The notes below the pieces were generated by a model, which did not search any database, was not told the origin of the DNA, and saw nothing but the letters and a program-made list of their open reading frames with translations. Shown here piece by piece: positions 10,001-18,146 of a DNA stretch of 64,000 nt (positions are counted from its first letter, which is position 1; every line of letters begins with the position of its first letter). Source of the stretch: Chryseobacterium viscerum. Lineage in GTDB: Bacteria > Bacteroidota > Bacteroidia > Flavobacteriales > Weeksellaceae. Both the position numbers and the translations under genes were made by a program. The stretch lies in the NCBI RefSeq assembly GCF_002899945.2, contig NZ_PPEG02000001.1, positions 248,001 through 312,000 of the forward strand, given 5' to 3'.

Positions 10001-10452
10001 CCTACTTTTATATGATGAGAAATGGCTTTAAAATCTTCTTTTTTCAATACTTTTTCAGACAGAGCTCCTGCATAGGCTACAATGACTTTCGGAGATCTCC
10101 CGGAATTGATCTTATTTAAAACTTCAGTCCTTAATACAAGATTGGCGTTCTGGGTTTTCTCAACCTGATAAGGCTCAAGATGGGTTGCCGGGAAATACAG
10201 CACTTTTTCCTTTCCAAGAAGGTCTTCCATCTCTGTATTGGCATACAACGCATCCTCTTTATCATCTACCAGATAAAGAATATTTTTCTTTTGAACCAAA
10301 AAAAGCTCAGCTACAAAAATAGAAACTGAAGATCCGGCACTTCCTTTTACGGCAATATGCTGACTGTTTTCTAACTGGGTAAAAATTTCTTTCCCGAACT
10401 CTTTCTGCATAAGATCTGGAAGAAACTTTTCGTTGATGGATTTTAACTGCAT
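7084..10452 (-). CDS. mfd: transcription-repair coupling factor Mfd
   Basis: Mfd removes RNA polymerase stalled at DNA lesions and recruits UvrA. The 1122-aa chain has the expected order: a UvrB-like N-terminal region, a polymerase-interacting CarD-like segment near residue 440 (LKIGDYIAHIDHGIGKFMGL), helicase Walker A GDVGFGKTE near 587, the DEEH box near 687, TATPIPRTL after it, and a C-terminal TRCF domain. The open frame extends to 10518, but a TACCTTTG box sits at 10523-10516, so the ATG at 10452 (MQLKSINEKF) is preferred. It stands alone with its own promoter and terminator. Confidence 0.97.
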   Translation of the reverse strand: MQLKSINEKFLPDLMQKEFGKEIFTQLENSQHIAVKGSAGSSVSIFVAELFLVQKKNILYLVDDKEDALYANTEMEDLLGKEKVLYFPATHLEPYQVEKTQNANLVLRTEVLNKINSGRSPKVIVAYAGALSEKVLKKEDFKAISHHIKVGDQLDFDFVDELLNHYHFQQADFVSEPGEFSIRGGIVDVFSYSYEKPYRITFFGNEVESIKTFDIETQLSVDKVKDLQLVSNMNFSVTGSRVSLLQLLPEGSFVISKNGMVGMQKIRTFYEKSLEKYDTLNKDIAHRTPQELFISDQEFLFDYKKFKTVDFGGMVIEGLKEITEVKMEQLPQPSFHKNFELLIEDIEEKQNEGFDTWISFSTEKQKERLESIFEELENELPFKSFKSELHEGFVDNGHKLMVYTDHQIFDRYQRYKAKNTFAKSEQLTLKDLMSLKIGDYIAHIDHGIGKFMGLVKVNNDGKIQECFKLTYKNGDLLYVSIHSLHKISKFNGPDGKEIVLSKLGSPTWKSLKQKTKAKVKQIAFDLIQLYAQRKTAKGFAYTPDSYLQNELEASFIYEDTPDQEKATVDVKKDMEADTVMDRLVCGDVGFGKTEVAIRAAFKAATDGKQVAILVPTTILAFQHYRSFKERLKDFPVNVAYVNRFRTAKQKSETLSALKDGKVDIIIGTHQLVSSSVKFKDLGLLIIDEEHKFGVSVKDKLKTLKNNVDTLTLTATPIPRTLQFSLMAARDLSVIKTPPPNRQPVDTQLIGFSEEILRDAVSYELQRDGQVYFINNRIENLKDIAGLIQRLVPDARVITGHGQMEGKQLEKNVLDFMEGKYDVLVSTTIVESGVDVPNANTIFINDAQRFGMADLHQMRGRVGRSNRKAFCYLITPPYDMMTSDARKRLEAIEQFSDLGSGFQIAMKDLEIRGAGDLLGAEQSGFINEMGFETYQKLMQEALEELKDDADFENLFDNEEDRQKLFKSVKDVNIDTDLELMLPDFYISNTEERLLLYQKIAEINNEVDLHQFELELIDRFGALPKEAVNLLKSVSLKWLAADIGFEKIVMKNGVFLGYFPGNPQDKFYQTDRFRHIINYLTQNPSEAQLKEKAGKEGNQLMMRKERVKNVDEVNMLLKAIIEHN

Positions 10453-10515
10453 AAATAGTAATGGTATAAACGACAAAAGCGATTTCGGGAGTTTTCCGAA
10501 ACCGTTGATGGTATA

Positions 10516-10523
10516 CAAAGGTA
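10516..10523 (-). promoter_or_regulatory. mfd -7 box
   Basis: TACCTTTG on the minus strand, overlapping the longer frame of mfd. It supports the internal start at 10452. No TTG at the usual distance was found. Confidence 0.5.
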
Positions 10524-10697
10524 CGGATAATTTTTTTTTGAGTGAAAAAGGGAGAGACTTTCAGATTTAAAATGAATGACTTAGCATAATAAATCTTAAT
10601 TTTTTACAAATTTATGTAATAACCCGTTAAAAAAAATCAATAATCCCCACATGGCACAGTGTTTGGCCATTTAAGCCTAACCAAACATTTAAGTATT

Positions 10698-11093
10698 ATG
10701 AAAAAAGCAATGAAAATCCTGGGAGTTATGATGCTGTTCCTATTTACAGCATTATCTTTTTCGTCGTGCAGCAAAGATGACGACCCTGTAAATAACGAAT
10801 TCTTTGCAGGAACTTATAAAGGAAAAATTTCCTATAATGACGGTGGCTCTACCAATATCAGTACAGATAACGGAAGTGTATTTGTAACAAAGATTGCCAG
10901 CGGTACCAAGTATAATTTCGCTTTCTCAAACAGTATTCCGGATCTTAACGGAATAGAGTTTAATCAGGAAGGCGATCATACTCTTGTGATGATAGGTTCT
11001 ACAGGAACCTCTTATATCAGAATTGACAACAATACTTTGAAAATCCTATTCGCAAAAGATGGCAAAACGTGGACAGCAAACTGTACACGCTAG
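10698..11093 (+). CDS. small lipoprotein
   Basis: This is a 131-aa lipoprotein. The frame opens at 10659, but the ATG at 10698 gives a proper type II signal ending LSFSSC (Cys24), followed by SKDDDP, the acidic tether common in Bacteroidetes lipoproteins that reach the cell surface. The rest is a compact beta-rich domain (FFAGTYKGKISYNDGGSTNI, then NTLKILFAKDGKTWTANCTR) that resembles small lipocalin-like lipoproteins. The family is not identified. It is a single gene with a strong terminator. Confidence 0.75.
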   Translation: MKKAMKILGVMMLFLFTALSFSSCSKDDDPVNNEFFAGTYKGKISYNDGGSTNISTDNGSVFVTKIASGTKYNFAFSNSIPDLNGIEFNQEGDHTLVMIGSTGTSYIRIDNNTLKILFAKDGKTWTANCTR

Positions 11094-11120
11094 CCTTGTC
11101 TATTTATATATTATTACCTA

Positions 11121-11152
11121 AGCCCGTTTTCACTCTGAAGACGGGCTTTTTT
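11121..11152 (+). terminator. terminator of the 10698-11093 lipoprotein gene
   Basis: AGCCCGT and ACGGGCT arms around a 13-nt loop, then TTTTTT. Confidence 0.85.
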
Positions 11153-11275
11153 ATTGACAATGAACCGTTTTAATTTTTTTTTAAGCTGTAATAAACTTTA
11201 GTTAAGGTTAAAAATCTCATTTTTTTAGCCTGCTTTTTGTATATCTTTATTCAGCAAAAAACAAACAGTATTCTT

Positions 11276-11569
11276 ATGAAAAAACTATTATCTGCAATGT
11301 CATTAATCTTGGGATTAGGACTTGCAACTGCTCAGCAGACTGCTCCCGCTACAAGCGCCAAAGCTCAGCCTCCTGTAAAAACTACAGTGAAAGCTGCTAA
11401 ACCTGCAGAAGTAAAAGCTGCAAAACCAGCGATGGATGCTAAAGCAGCAAAACCTGCCCAACCCGCAGCCAAAATGAAAAAAGATGGTACTCCGGACAAA
11501 AGATATAAAGAAAACAAACACGTAAAAAAAGACGGTACACCAGATAAAAGATACAAGGAGAACAAATAA
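11276..11569 (+). CDS. small exported Ala/Lys/Pro-rich protein with tandem C-terminal repeats
   Basis: This is a 97-aa protein. The ATG at 11276 starts a signal peptide (MKKLLSAMSLILGLGLATAQ). The middle is low complexity, made of repeated AKPA and KAAKPA units. The end carries two copies of KKDGTPDKRYKENK with a period of exactly 48 nt. The repeat is strongly basic. Similar short KDGTPDxRYKENK tails occur in other flavobacterial small proteins, as far as I recall, but no function is established. It is a single gene with its own terminator. Confidence 0.75.
   Translation: MKKLLSAMSLILGLGLATAQQTAPATSAKAQPPVKTTVKAAKPAEVKAAKPAMDAKAAKPAQPAAKMKKDGTPDKRYKENKHVKKDGTPDKRYKENK
11474..11566 (+). repeat. 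48-bp tandem coding repeat
   Basis: Two adjacent in-frame copies encode KKDGTPDKRYKENK. The protein copies are identical while the DNA differs at several third positions, so the peptide seems to be under selection. Confidence 0.8.
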
Positions 11570-11612
11570 GCATAACATTAACATATAGTTGTTATTTTCA
11601 TAATCAAATTTC

Positions 11613-11649
11613 GAAAAGCCGATGGAACTTGTTCCATTGGTTTTTTTTT
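11613..11649 (+). terminator. terminator of the small repeat-protein gene
   Basis: The stem CCGATGGAAC / GTTCCATTGG is followed by nine T residues. Confidence 0.85.
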
Positions 11650-11694
11650 ATGGGAAGCTTCGCAAAAAATGATTCCAGATTCTCTACTTATTTA

Positions 11695-11702
11695 TAAATT
11701 TG
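11695..11702 (+). promoter_or_regulatory. -7 box 4 nt before the GH3 gene
   Basis: TAAATTTG ends 4 nt before the ATG at 11707. If transcription starts at the usual distance, the mRNA has essentially no leader. Confidence 0.5.
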
Positions 11703-11706
11703 ACCC

Positions 11707-13206
11707 ATGTTAAACTTCTTCAAGAAAAATGCAGCGCTTATCTGGGCCAAGAAACACGTTCAGAAAGCGGAGGACTTCAAAAAAAATGCTGGGAAAAACC
11801 AGGAGGAATTATTACTTTCTCTAGTGAATAAGGCTCAAAAGACGCTTTTTGGGCGGGAACATGATTTTGAAAACATCCATTCTGTAAAAGAATTTCAGGA
11901 CAGAGTTCCTGTAGCCGACTATGAAGATCTGAAACCTTATATTGAAAGAGTAAAAAAAGGACAGTCCAATATTCTATGGACAGAAACTCCGGAATATTTT
12001 GCCAAAACTTCGGGAACGACTTCCGGATCCAAATACATTCCAATTTCTAAGGAAGGAATGCCATTTCAGATTGCCGGAGCCCAAAGTGCTCTTTTTCATT
12101 ATATCAGTAAAAAGGACAACGCTGATTTCGTCAATGGGAAAATGATTTTTCTGCAGGGAAGCCCTGAGCTGGAAGAAGTCTTTGGGATAAAAACCGGAAG
12201 ATTATCTGGTATTGTAGCTCATCACATCCCCAATTATCTTCAAAAAAATCGTCTTCCAAGCTGGGAAACCAACATGATTGAAGATTGGGAAGCTAAAGTG
12301 GACAGAATTGTTGAAGAAACAGAGCGTGAAAACATGACTCTGATTTCCGGAATCCCGCCATGGCTGATTATGTATTTTGAGAAATTGACTGAAAAACACG
12401 GGAAAAAGATTAAGCAATTGTTTCCCAATCTGCAGCTTATTGTAACCGGAGGGGTCAATTATGAGCCTTATCGTGATAAAATGGAAGATTTATTGGGCGG
12501 AAAAGTGGATATTGTTCAAACTTTTCCGGCTTCTGAAGGTTTTTTTGCTTTTCAGGATGACTATACAAAGGAAGGACTTCTATTATTGACCAACCATGGA
12601 ATTTTTTATGAATTTATTCCTCTGGAAGAATATGGCAAGCCTGGAGCAAGAAGATTAACTTTAAAAGAAATTGAACTTCATAAAGATTACGCACTGATTC
12701 TTACTACCAATTCAGGGCTTTGGGCTTATTCTATCGGAGACGTTGTGAGATTTATCAGTAAAGATCCGTACAGGGTTCTGGTAAGCGGCAGGACTAAACA
12801 TTTCACTTCGGCATTTGGAGAACATGTGATTGCTTTTGAGGTGGAAGAAGCCATGAAAGCAGCGCTTGAAAAGCATCCGGCACAGATTACTGAATTCCAT
12901 CTTGCCCCACAGGTAAATCCTGGAGAAGGGCTTCCTTACCACGAATGGCTGATTGAATTTGAAAAAGAACCTGAACATTTAGAAGCATTCAGAGATGAAC
13001 TGGATCAGCAGCTGAGAGCAAGGAACACTTATTATGATGATTTGATTTCCGGGAATATTTTACAGAAACTACAGATCTCCAGACTCAAAAAGAATGCTTT
13101 TCATGAATATGCCAAATCCCAGGGGAAATTGGGAGGTCAAAACAAGACTCCAAGATTGGCTAATGACAGAAACATTGCAGATCTCTTAGAAATTTACAAA
13201 TTTTAA
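11707..13206 (+). CDS. GH3-family adenylate-forming protein
   Basis: This is a 499-aa member of the GH3 family of the ANL (acyl-adenylating) superfamily. In plants these enzymes link amino acids to carboxylic-acid hormones; the bacterial substrates are unknown. The ATP-binding loop is clear near residues 100-113 (KTSGTTSGSKYIPIS). An EGFFAFQDD block lies near 280 and a C-terminal hinge region reads VSGRTKHFTSAFGEH. Length is normal and no partner carrier protein or acyltransferase is adjacent. No signal peptide, so it should be cytoplasmic. The family is firm; the reaction is an inference. Confidence 0.88.
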   Translation: MLNFFKKNAALIWAKKHVQKAEDFKKNAGKNQEELLLSLVNKAQKTLFGREHDFENIHSVKEFQDRVPVADYEDLKPYIERVKKGQSNILWTETPEYFAKTSGTTSGSKYIPISKEGMPFQIAGAQSALFHYISKKDNADFVNGKMIFLQGSPELEEVFGIKTGRLSGIVAHHIPNYLQKNRLPSWETNMIEDWEAKVDRIVEETERENMTLISGIPPWLIMYFEKLTEKHGKKIKQLFPNLQLIVTGGVNYEPYRDKMEDLLGGKVDIVQTFPASEGFFAFQDDYTKEGLLLLTNHGIFYEFIPLEEYGKPGARRLTLKEIELHKDYALILTTNSGLWAYSIGDVVRFISKDPYRVLVSGRTKHFTSAFGEHVIAFEVEEAMKAALEKHPAQITEFHLAPQVNPGEGLPYHEWLIEFEKEPEHLEAFRDELDQQLRARNTYYDDLISGNILQKLQISRLKKNAFHEYAKSQGKLGGQNKTPRLANDRNIADLLEIYKF

Positions 13207-13249
13207 TCATATTTTTTCAATTCCAAAAACGTATATTCGAAAAAAATTA

Positions 13250-13257
13250 TAAATTTG
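13250..13257 (+). promoter_or_regulatory. -7 box of the 13276-13638 lipoprotein gene
   Basis: TAAATTTG, 18 nt before the ATG. Confidence 0.45.
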
Positions 13258-13275
13258 AAAAACTAAAAGAAAATA

Positions 13276-13638
13276 ATGAAAGCATCTGTACTGTTAAAAT
13301 CATCTTTATTAACGTCTTTATTTGTTATTACATCTTGTGCTACTACAAAATACAGCGATGATATTTCAAAAAACAATTATTCTAATCTGGAAGCCGGGAA
13401 GGTATATAAGGTTACGATGAGAGACGGTTCTCCGAAACAGACCATATTATTCAGAAATGTCGTTGGTGATAATCTTGTAGGTACAGCTGGTAAAAAAGAC
13501 AGTACAGAAGTGGTTATCCCTAAATCTAATGTAGCAGCTGTAAAAGACAGAAGAAAAGCAAGAATTGCTGCTGGAGCTACAATTATCGGAGCTGCAGGTG
13601 TTGCTGCCATTGTAATCAGTTCTTCAAGAGCTGACTAA
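13276..13638 (+). CDS. small lipoprotein with C-terminal glycine-rich helix
   Basis: This is a 120-aa protein with a lipobox FVITSC (Cys21). The body has a short beta domain (LEAGKVYKVTMRDGSPKQTILFRNVVGDNLVG). A basic stretch (KDRRKARIAAG) leads into a hydrophobic Ala/Gly/Ile-rich segment near residues 95-115. It is therefore lipidated at one end and may re-enter or cross a membrane at the other. The family is not recognised. It has its own promoter and terminator. Confidence 0.72.
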   Translation: MKASVLLKSSLLTSLFVITSCATTKYSDDISKNNYSNLEAGKVYKVTMRDGSPKQTILFRNVVGDNLVGTAGKKDSTEVVIPKSNVAAVKDRRKARIAAGATIIGAAGVAAIVISSSRAD

Positions 13639-13693
13639 AATAGATTTTATCTTTCAGGATATATTTAATATATCTTTTAAAAATCAACATATG

Positions 13694-13727
13694 AATAGTC
13701 CTAAATAGATTTTTAGGGCTATTTTTG
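13694..13727 (+). terminator. terminator overlapping the next promoter
   Basis: AATAGTCCTAAA pairs with TTTAGGGCTATT, then TTTTG. The T tract also forms a possible -7 box (TATTTTTG, 13720-13727) for the MFS gene. Confidence 0.75.
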
Positions 13728-13730
13728 TTC

Positions 13731-14966
13731 ATGATTTCCTTTACCCCGTTACAAACATTACAAAATGTTGAGTTTAGAAATCTTCTCACCGGGAGATTTT
13801 TCATTGTTTTAGCTTTCAGAATGCTGGCCACACTCCTAGGATGGTGGGTGTATCAATTAACAAAAGATCCTTTTTCAATAGGCCTTATCGGTCTTTCGGA
13901 GGTAATACCTGCTGTAAGCTGTGCGCTGTACGCCGGGCATGTTATCGACATGAATGAAAAAAAGAGGCTGCTTCTTATCTGCAATTATGCTTATATTTTT
14001 CTGATCGGACTCCTGTTGATTCCTGCGTTTCTGGATGTAAAAATGCATTTCACCGGACATCAGATCACTTACTATATTTATGGAGTTATCTTTTTTACAG
14101 GAATAGCAAGAGCTTTCATCGGCCCTATCGTTCCTTCTATGATTCCAAAAATTGTAAAAAAGGAAAATCTACCCAATGCTGTAACGCTGAATCAGGCAAC
14201 GTTCCTGATATCATCTGTATGCGGGCATGCCATAGGCGGTATCCTTATCGGATATATTGGAGTAAAATGGACCTTAGTTGCTATTTTAGCATTAATATTT
14301 GTTGCTTCCTTATTTTTCTGGCAGCTTCACAAGCAGTATTCCGAGTACAAAAAAGAAACAGTCAATGTTGTGGAGAGTATGCGTGAGGGAATTTCCTATA
14401 TTTTTAAAACTAAAGAGATCTTAGGGGCTTTATGCCTTGATATGTTTGCGGTACTTTTTGGTGGTGCGGTAGCGATGATTCCGGTGTTTGCTACGGATAT
14501 TTTAAGTTCGGGGGCTGAAGGTTTCGGGTTGCTGAACGCCGCTTCGGATATTGGATCCATGTGTATCATTACTATTTTGTCTATTGTTCCTCTTCGAAAA
14601 AACCAGGGCAAGATTCTTCTTGCCGTTGTGACCGGATTTGGGTTTTGCATCATTGGATTTGGCTTATCCAAATTATATTGGTTATCGTTTATGTTCCTTG
14701 TGATGAGTGGAATGCTTGACGGAATTTCTGTGGTCATACGCGGTACCATTGTACAGCTAAAAACACCTGATCATATAAGAGGACGTGTTCTTAGTGTCAA
14801 TTCAATTTTCATTATGTCCAGCAATGAAATGGGACAGTTCGAAAGTGGAGTTATGGCCAAATTACTGGGGGTTGTACGCTCCGTTGTATTTGGAGGATGC
14901 ATGACTGTTTTGGTGGCTTTACTTGTAGGAAGTACCAATCCTAAACTAAGAAAAATGCAATATTAA
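13731..14966 (+). CDS. MFS transporter, EntS-like
   Basis: This is a 411-aa inner-membrane protein with about 12 hydrophobic segments. It resembles the enterobactin-exporter-like group of the major facilitator superfamily. FRMLATLLGWWVYQLTKDPFSIGLIGLSEV opens TM1, and DMNEKKRLLL fills the conserved TM2-TM3 loop. HIRGRVLSVNSIF is the matching motif in the second half. The frame opens with a TTG at 13725, but the ATG at 13731 is the better start. The substrate is unknown; no siderophore genes are adjacent. Confidence 0.85.
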   Translation: MISFTPLQTLQNVEFRNLLTGRFFIVLAFRMLATLLGWWVYQLTKDPFSIGLIGLSEVIPAVSCALYAGHVIDMNEKKRLLLICNYAYIFLIGLLLIPAFLDVKMHFTGHQITYYIYGVIFFTGIARAFIGPIVPSMIPKIVKKENLPNAVTLNQATFLISSVCGHAIGGILIGYIGVKWTLVAILALIFVASLFFWQLHKQYSEYKKETVNVVESMREGISYIFKTKEILGALCLDMFAVLFGGAVAMIPVFATDILSSGAEGFGLLNAASDIGSMCIITILSIVPLRKNQGKILLAVVTGFGFCIIGFGLSKLYWLSFMFLVMSGMLDGISVVIRGTIVQLKTPDHIRGRVLSVNSIFIMSSNEMGQFESGVMAKLLGVVRSVVFGGCMTVLVALLVGSTNPKLRKMQY

Positions 14967-15026
14967 TATATTGATTGATAATACGTTTCAAATTCTATTT
15001 GAAATTATCCATAATTCGAAATACTT

Positions 15027-15061
15027 AAAATCAGAATAGAACGTTTTCTATTCTGATTTTT
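15027..15061 (+). terminator. MFS gene terminator
   Basis: TCAGAATAGAA pairs with TTCTATTCTGA, with A and T runs at the edges. The remaining 200 nt to the next gene are AT-rich and hold only a -7 box. Confidence 0.85.
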
Positions 15062-15241
15062 GTTTTATACGTGTTTTTTTCAAATTTATTCAAAGATTAA
15101 ATCTTAAATATTCAGCTAAAACATCAATATCTTTACGATCTTGATATAATTATACCAAAAAATAAAATACAATATTAAAAACCAATACATTAGTTTCATT
15201 AAATATATCTCAAAATCTTTAATTTAACGTTAATAATTTTT

Positions 15242-15249
15242 TATATTTG
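15242..15249 (+). promoter_or_regulatory. -7 box of the 15268-15870 gene
   Basis: TATATTTG, 18 nt before the ATG at 15268. The alternative TTG start at 15247 lies inside this box and is therefore unlikely. Confidence 0.5.
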
Positions 15250-15267
15250 CTTCATAAAATATCCCCT

Positions 15268-15870
15268 ATGAATAAACTTTTACTAATTTTGAGCTTTTTA
15301 GTGACAGGTTCACTAATGAATGCTCAATTTTTTTCAGATCCTACCTTACAGCAAACTGCTTTGCAGCTCGATAATGCAAAGACAGACAGTGACTACGATA
15401 CTGTTTTCAAAACATTTTCTGAAGCAAAAACTTCTGAAAAGTGGAAAGCTAATTACTACGCTGCTGTTTCCATGTATCTTAAGACACAGTATTTGTTGAA
15501 ATACACGACAAACAGACCTATGGCTGAATCTAATGAAGCTGCAGGAAAATTTGCGGCACAGGCTCTTGCTTCAGAAAAGAACAACGGAGAGATCAATACG
15601 CTTTTAGGACTTATCAATACACAGAAAATCAGAATAACGGCTGCTGCAGAACCTCAGAAGACTCTGAAAACGGCTGTTGCATATATGTCGAAAGCAGCTA
15701 CTCAACTTAAGGATAATCCTAGACTTACATTCCTGAAAGCTGAGATAGCCGAATTGTCTAACAATAAACTGGAAGCTGTAAAACTGCACCAAAAGGCAGC
15801 GAATGAATTGAATGCAGCCAATCCATCATCTACTTCTCCAAGCTGGGGCAAGCAAGTGATTAGCCAATAA
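15268..15870 (+). CDS. exported helical (TPR-like) protein
   Basis: This is a 200-aa protein with a signal peptide (MNKLLLILSFLVTGSLMNAQ). The mature chain is almost entirely helical with Ala-rich repeated helix pairs, for example EKWKANYYAAVSMYLKTQYL and NPRLTFLKAEIAELSNNKLE. This suggests TPR or Sel1-like packing, usually a protein-binding scaffold, probably in the periplasm. It is followed after about 100 nt by the first type IX cargo gene, but no functional link is shown. Confidence 0.7.
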   Translation: MNKLLLILSFLVTGSLMNAQFFSDPTLQQTALQLDNAKTDSDYDTVFKTFSEAKTSEKWKANYYAAVSMYLKTQYLLKYTTNRPMAESNEAAGKFAAQALASEKNNGEINTLLGLINTQKIRITAAAEPQKTLKTAVAYMSKAATQLKDNPRLTFLKAEIAELSNNKLEAVKLHQKAANELNAANPSSTSPSWGKQVISQ

Positions 15871-15973
15871 AAAAGAGAACTGCATCACAACAATACTATT
15901 CTCAAAAATGCTATTAAAGTGATAAAGCTCATTTAATCATCAACGTTTTAATATTTGTTTAAAACCTTATCCT

Positions 15974-18043
15974 ATGAAAAAAACACTACTCATTTTCTTA
16001 ATAATATTCTCACGTATTCTATATGCGCAGTCTGACTGTGCAACCGCTATGGCTGTCTGTGGTAACACAGATATTTCATACACCCCGAATGGTTACGGTG
16101 ACACTCTGGAAACCATTGGTGGATGCCTTAGTAACGAAAGATACTCAGTATGGTATACTTTTACCATTGCTACAGCAGGAACGCTTACATTCCAAATTAT
16201 TCCCAATGATCTGGGCAATGATTATGACTTCGCAGTATTCGGTCCTAATAAAACATGTGCCACCAGAGGTACTCCACTCCGCGGTTCTTATGCGGTATCC
16301 CCTGGTATCACAGGACTTAACATGCCATCTACCGACCTATGTGATTTAGTAGGTGGAGACAGATGGGCAAAATATATCGATGTATTACCCGGAGAAACCT
16401 ACTATCTAATTGTAAATAACCACAGTGAGTCTGCCAATGGTTTTAAAATGTCATGGGGCGGAACAGCGACACTATCTTCTCCATTCTCTGATCCAAATGT
16501 ACAGCCCTATCCATTTATTCCACCAGGAATACCAGCTGCAAACCCAGCAGATCCAAGAGAAGTCGTTATCTGTACAAATCCTGCTACTTTTGATTTCGCT
16601 TCATTATCAACAGGCATTCTTAACGGTAATCCTAACTTCACCGTTACTTACCACACAAGCCAAAATGATGCTTTAACGGCTAACAACCCTATCACAGGAC
16701 CTCAAACAGTAACAACTACAGGCGTATATTATTACAGTATCAGCTATACTGATCCGGCGAATGCAAACAACCCGATCAATAAGTGTAGACAAATGGGCAC
16801 CTTTAAATTTAAAGACGGAACCATCACAGCGGCAGATGTTACTTTAACCAGCTGTAATAATAACAATGCAGGAACTGCAACTTACGATCTTACAACAGCA
16901 AATGTTATTGCAGACCCTACTGTCACAAAAAAATATTATCATACTTTATATGATCTGAATAACTCAATCAATGAGATTACAAACATTTATCAGTTTGTTT
17001 CTGCTGAAGGAAAAATATATGTAAAAGTAACTTCTGTATTTGGATGTACTGATATTGCAGAAATTACACTTAAGTTTTATCCTCAAATTATTGCAAAAGA
17101 TGCTGAGCTAAGATCATGTTTTATAGAAACGAATCCATCTACAGCTTTATTCAACCTTAACAGCGCAGCTGTAATTACGCCACAAGCTGGTATCACGAAG
17201 AAATTCTTCCCTTCATTAACTGATGCAATAGATTCAACTAACGAAATTTTAAATGCAAATTATATTGCACCAAACGGTGTAGTATATGTGAGAGTATCTG
17301 ACACCAGAGGATGTTATGTGGTTGTGAAAATCGGCTTAACGGTAATTCCTCCTGTGACATCAAGCGTTCTGAAAGATAAGATCATCTGTATGGAAGATAC
17401 TACAACTCTTGATGCAGGACCTGGCTTCAGCAGCTATGAATGGAGCACAGGAGCAACGACTCAATCCATCAAAAATGTTGGCGTAGGAATTTACTGGGTA
17501 AAACTAAAGACTGGAGAATGTATTGCTACTCAAAAGGTAACGGTATATCCTTCTGAGCAGCCAGTAGTAACAGGCATTGATGTATCCAATACTACATTAA
17601 CAATTAATGTGATAGCAGGTACACCGGATTACCAGTACTCTATGGACAAAATCGTATGGCAGAACTCCAATATATTCTCTAATATAGCAAGAGGAACTTA
17701 CAAGGTATATGTAAAAGATGCTTACGACTGCGAACCTATTGAAGTTACCGTAGTAGTTCCTAACCTTGTCAATATGATTACGCCAAACGGAGACGGTGTG
17801 AATGATGTAGTAGATTACTCTGCTATGGCAGACAAACAGAGTCTTGTATTGAGCATTTTCGACAGATACGGAACAAAAATCCACCAGGGAGATAAATCCA
17901 ATGGATACAAATGGGACGGAACTATCGCTGGTAAGAAAATCCCAACAGGTACCTACTGGTATTCTGTAACATGGAATGAAAATGACAAAAAGAATACTCC
18001 TTTCAAGTTTTCGGGCTGGATTGTTGTAAAAAACAGAGAATAA
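15974..18043 (+). CDS. type IX secretion cargo with type B sorting domain (copy 1)
   Basis: This is a 689-aa secreted protein. After the signal peptide the N-terminal module begins QSDCATAMAVCGNTDISY and contains NERYSVWYTFTI, a bacterial pre-peptidase-like or CUB-like beta domain. The middle has two ~90-aa repeats (SCNNNNAGTATYDL, then SCFIETNPSTALFNL). An Ig-like block (TTTLDAGPGFSSYEWSTGA) follows, then the type B gliding-motility C-terminal domain from about residue 600 (MITPNGDGVND, DRYG, GTYWYSVTW). The type B domain directs export through the outer membrane by T9SS. The passenger role is unknown. Its N-terminus matches copy 2, but its C-terminus is closer to copy 4. Confidence 0.9.
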   Translation: MKKTLLIFLIIFSRILYAQSDCATAMAVCGNTDISYTPNGYGDTLETIGGCLSNERYSVWYTFTIATAGTLTFQIIPNDLGNDYDFAVFGPNKTCATRGTPLRGSYAVSPGITGLNMPSTDLCDLVGGDRWAKYIDVLPGETYYLIVNNHSESANGFKMSWGGTATLSSPFSDPNVQPYPFIPPGIPAANPADPREVVICTNPATFDFASLSTGILNGNPNFTVTYHTSQNDALTANNPITGPQTVTTTGVYYYSISYTDPANANNPINKCRQMGTFKFKDGTITAADVTLTSCNNNNAGTATYDLTTANVIADPTVTKKYYHTLYDLNNSINEITNIYQFVSAEGKIYVKVTSVFGCTDIAEITLKFYPQIIAKDAELRSCFIETNPSTALFNLNSAAVITPQAGITKKFFPSLTDAIDSTNEILNANYIAPNGVVYVRVSDTRGCYVVVKIGLTVIPPVTSSVLKDKIICMEDTTTLDAGPGFSSYEWSTGATTQSIKNVGVGIYWVKLKTGECIATQKVTVYPSEQPVVTGIDVSNTTLTINVIAGTPDYQYSMDKIVWQNSNIFSNIARGTYKVYVKDAYDCEPIEVTVVVPNLVNMITPNGDGVNDVVDYSAMADKQSLVLSIFDRYGTKIHQGDKSNGYKWDGTIAGKKIPTGTYWYSVTWNENDKKNTPFKFSGWIVVKNRE

Positions 18044-18060
18044 TCCATATAATAATATTA

Positions 18061-18084
18061 AAAGCCGCTTTGGCGGCTTTTTCT
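18061..18084 (+). terminator. terminator after cargo copy 1
   Basis: AAAGCCGC / GCGGCTTT with a 4-nt loop and a T run. Confidence 0.9.
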
Positions 18085-18146
18085 TTTACAAATTGTGATA
18101 AAAATTTATTGATCTTCAATTTTGTTTAACAAAAATAGTTTTAACA

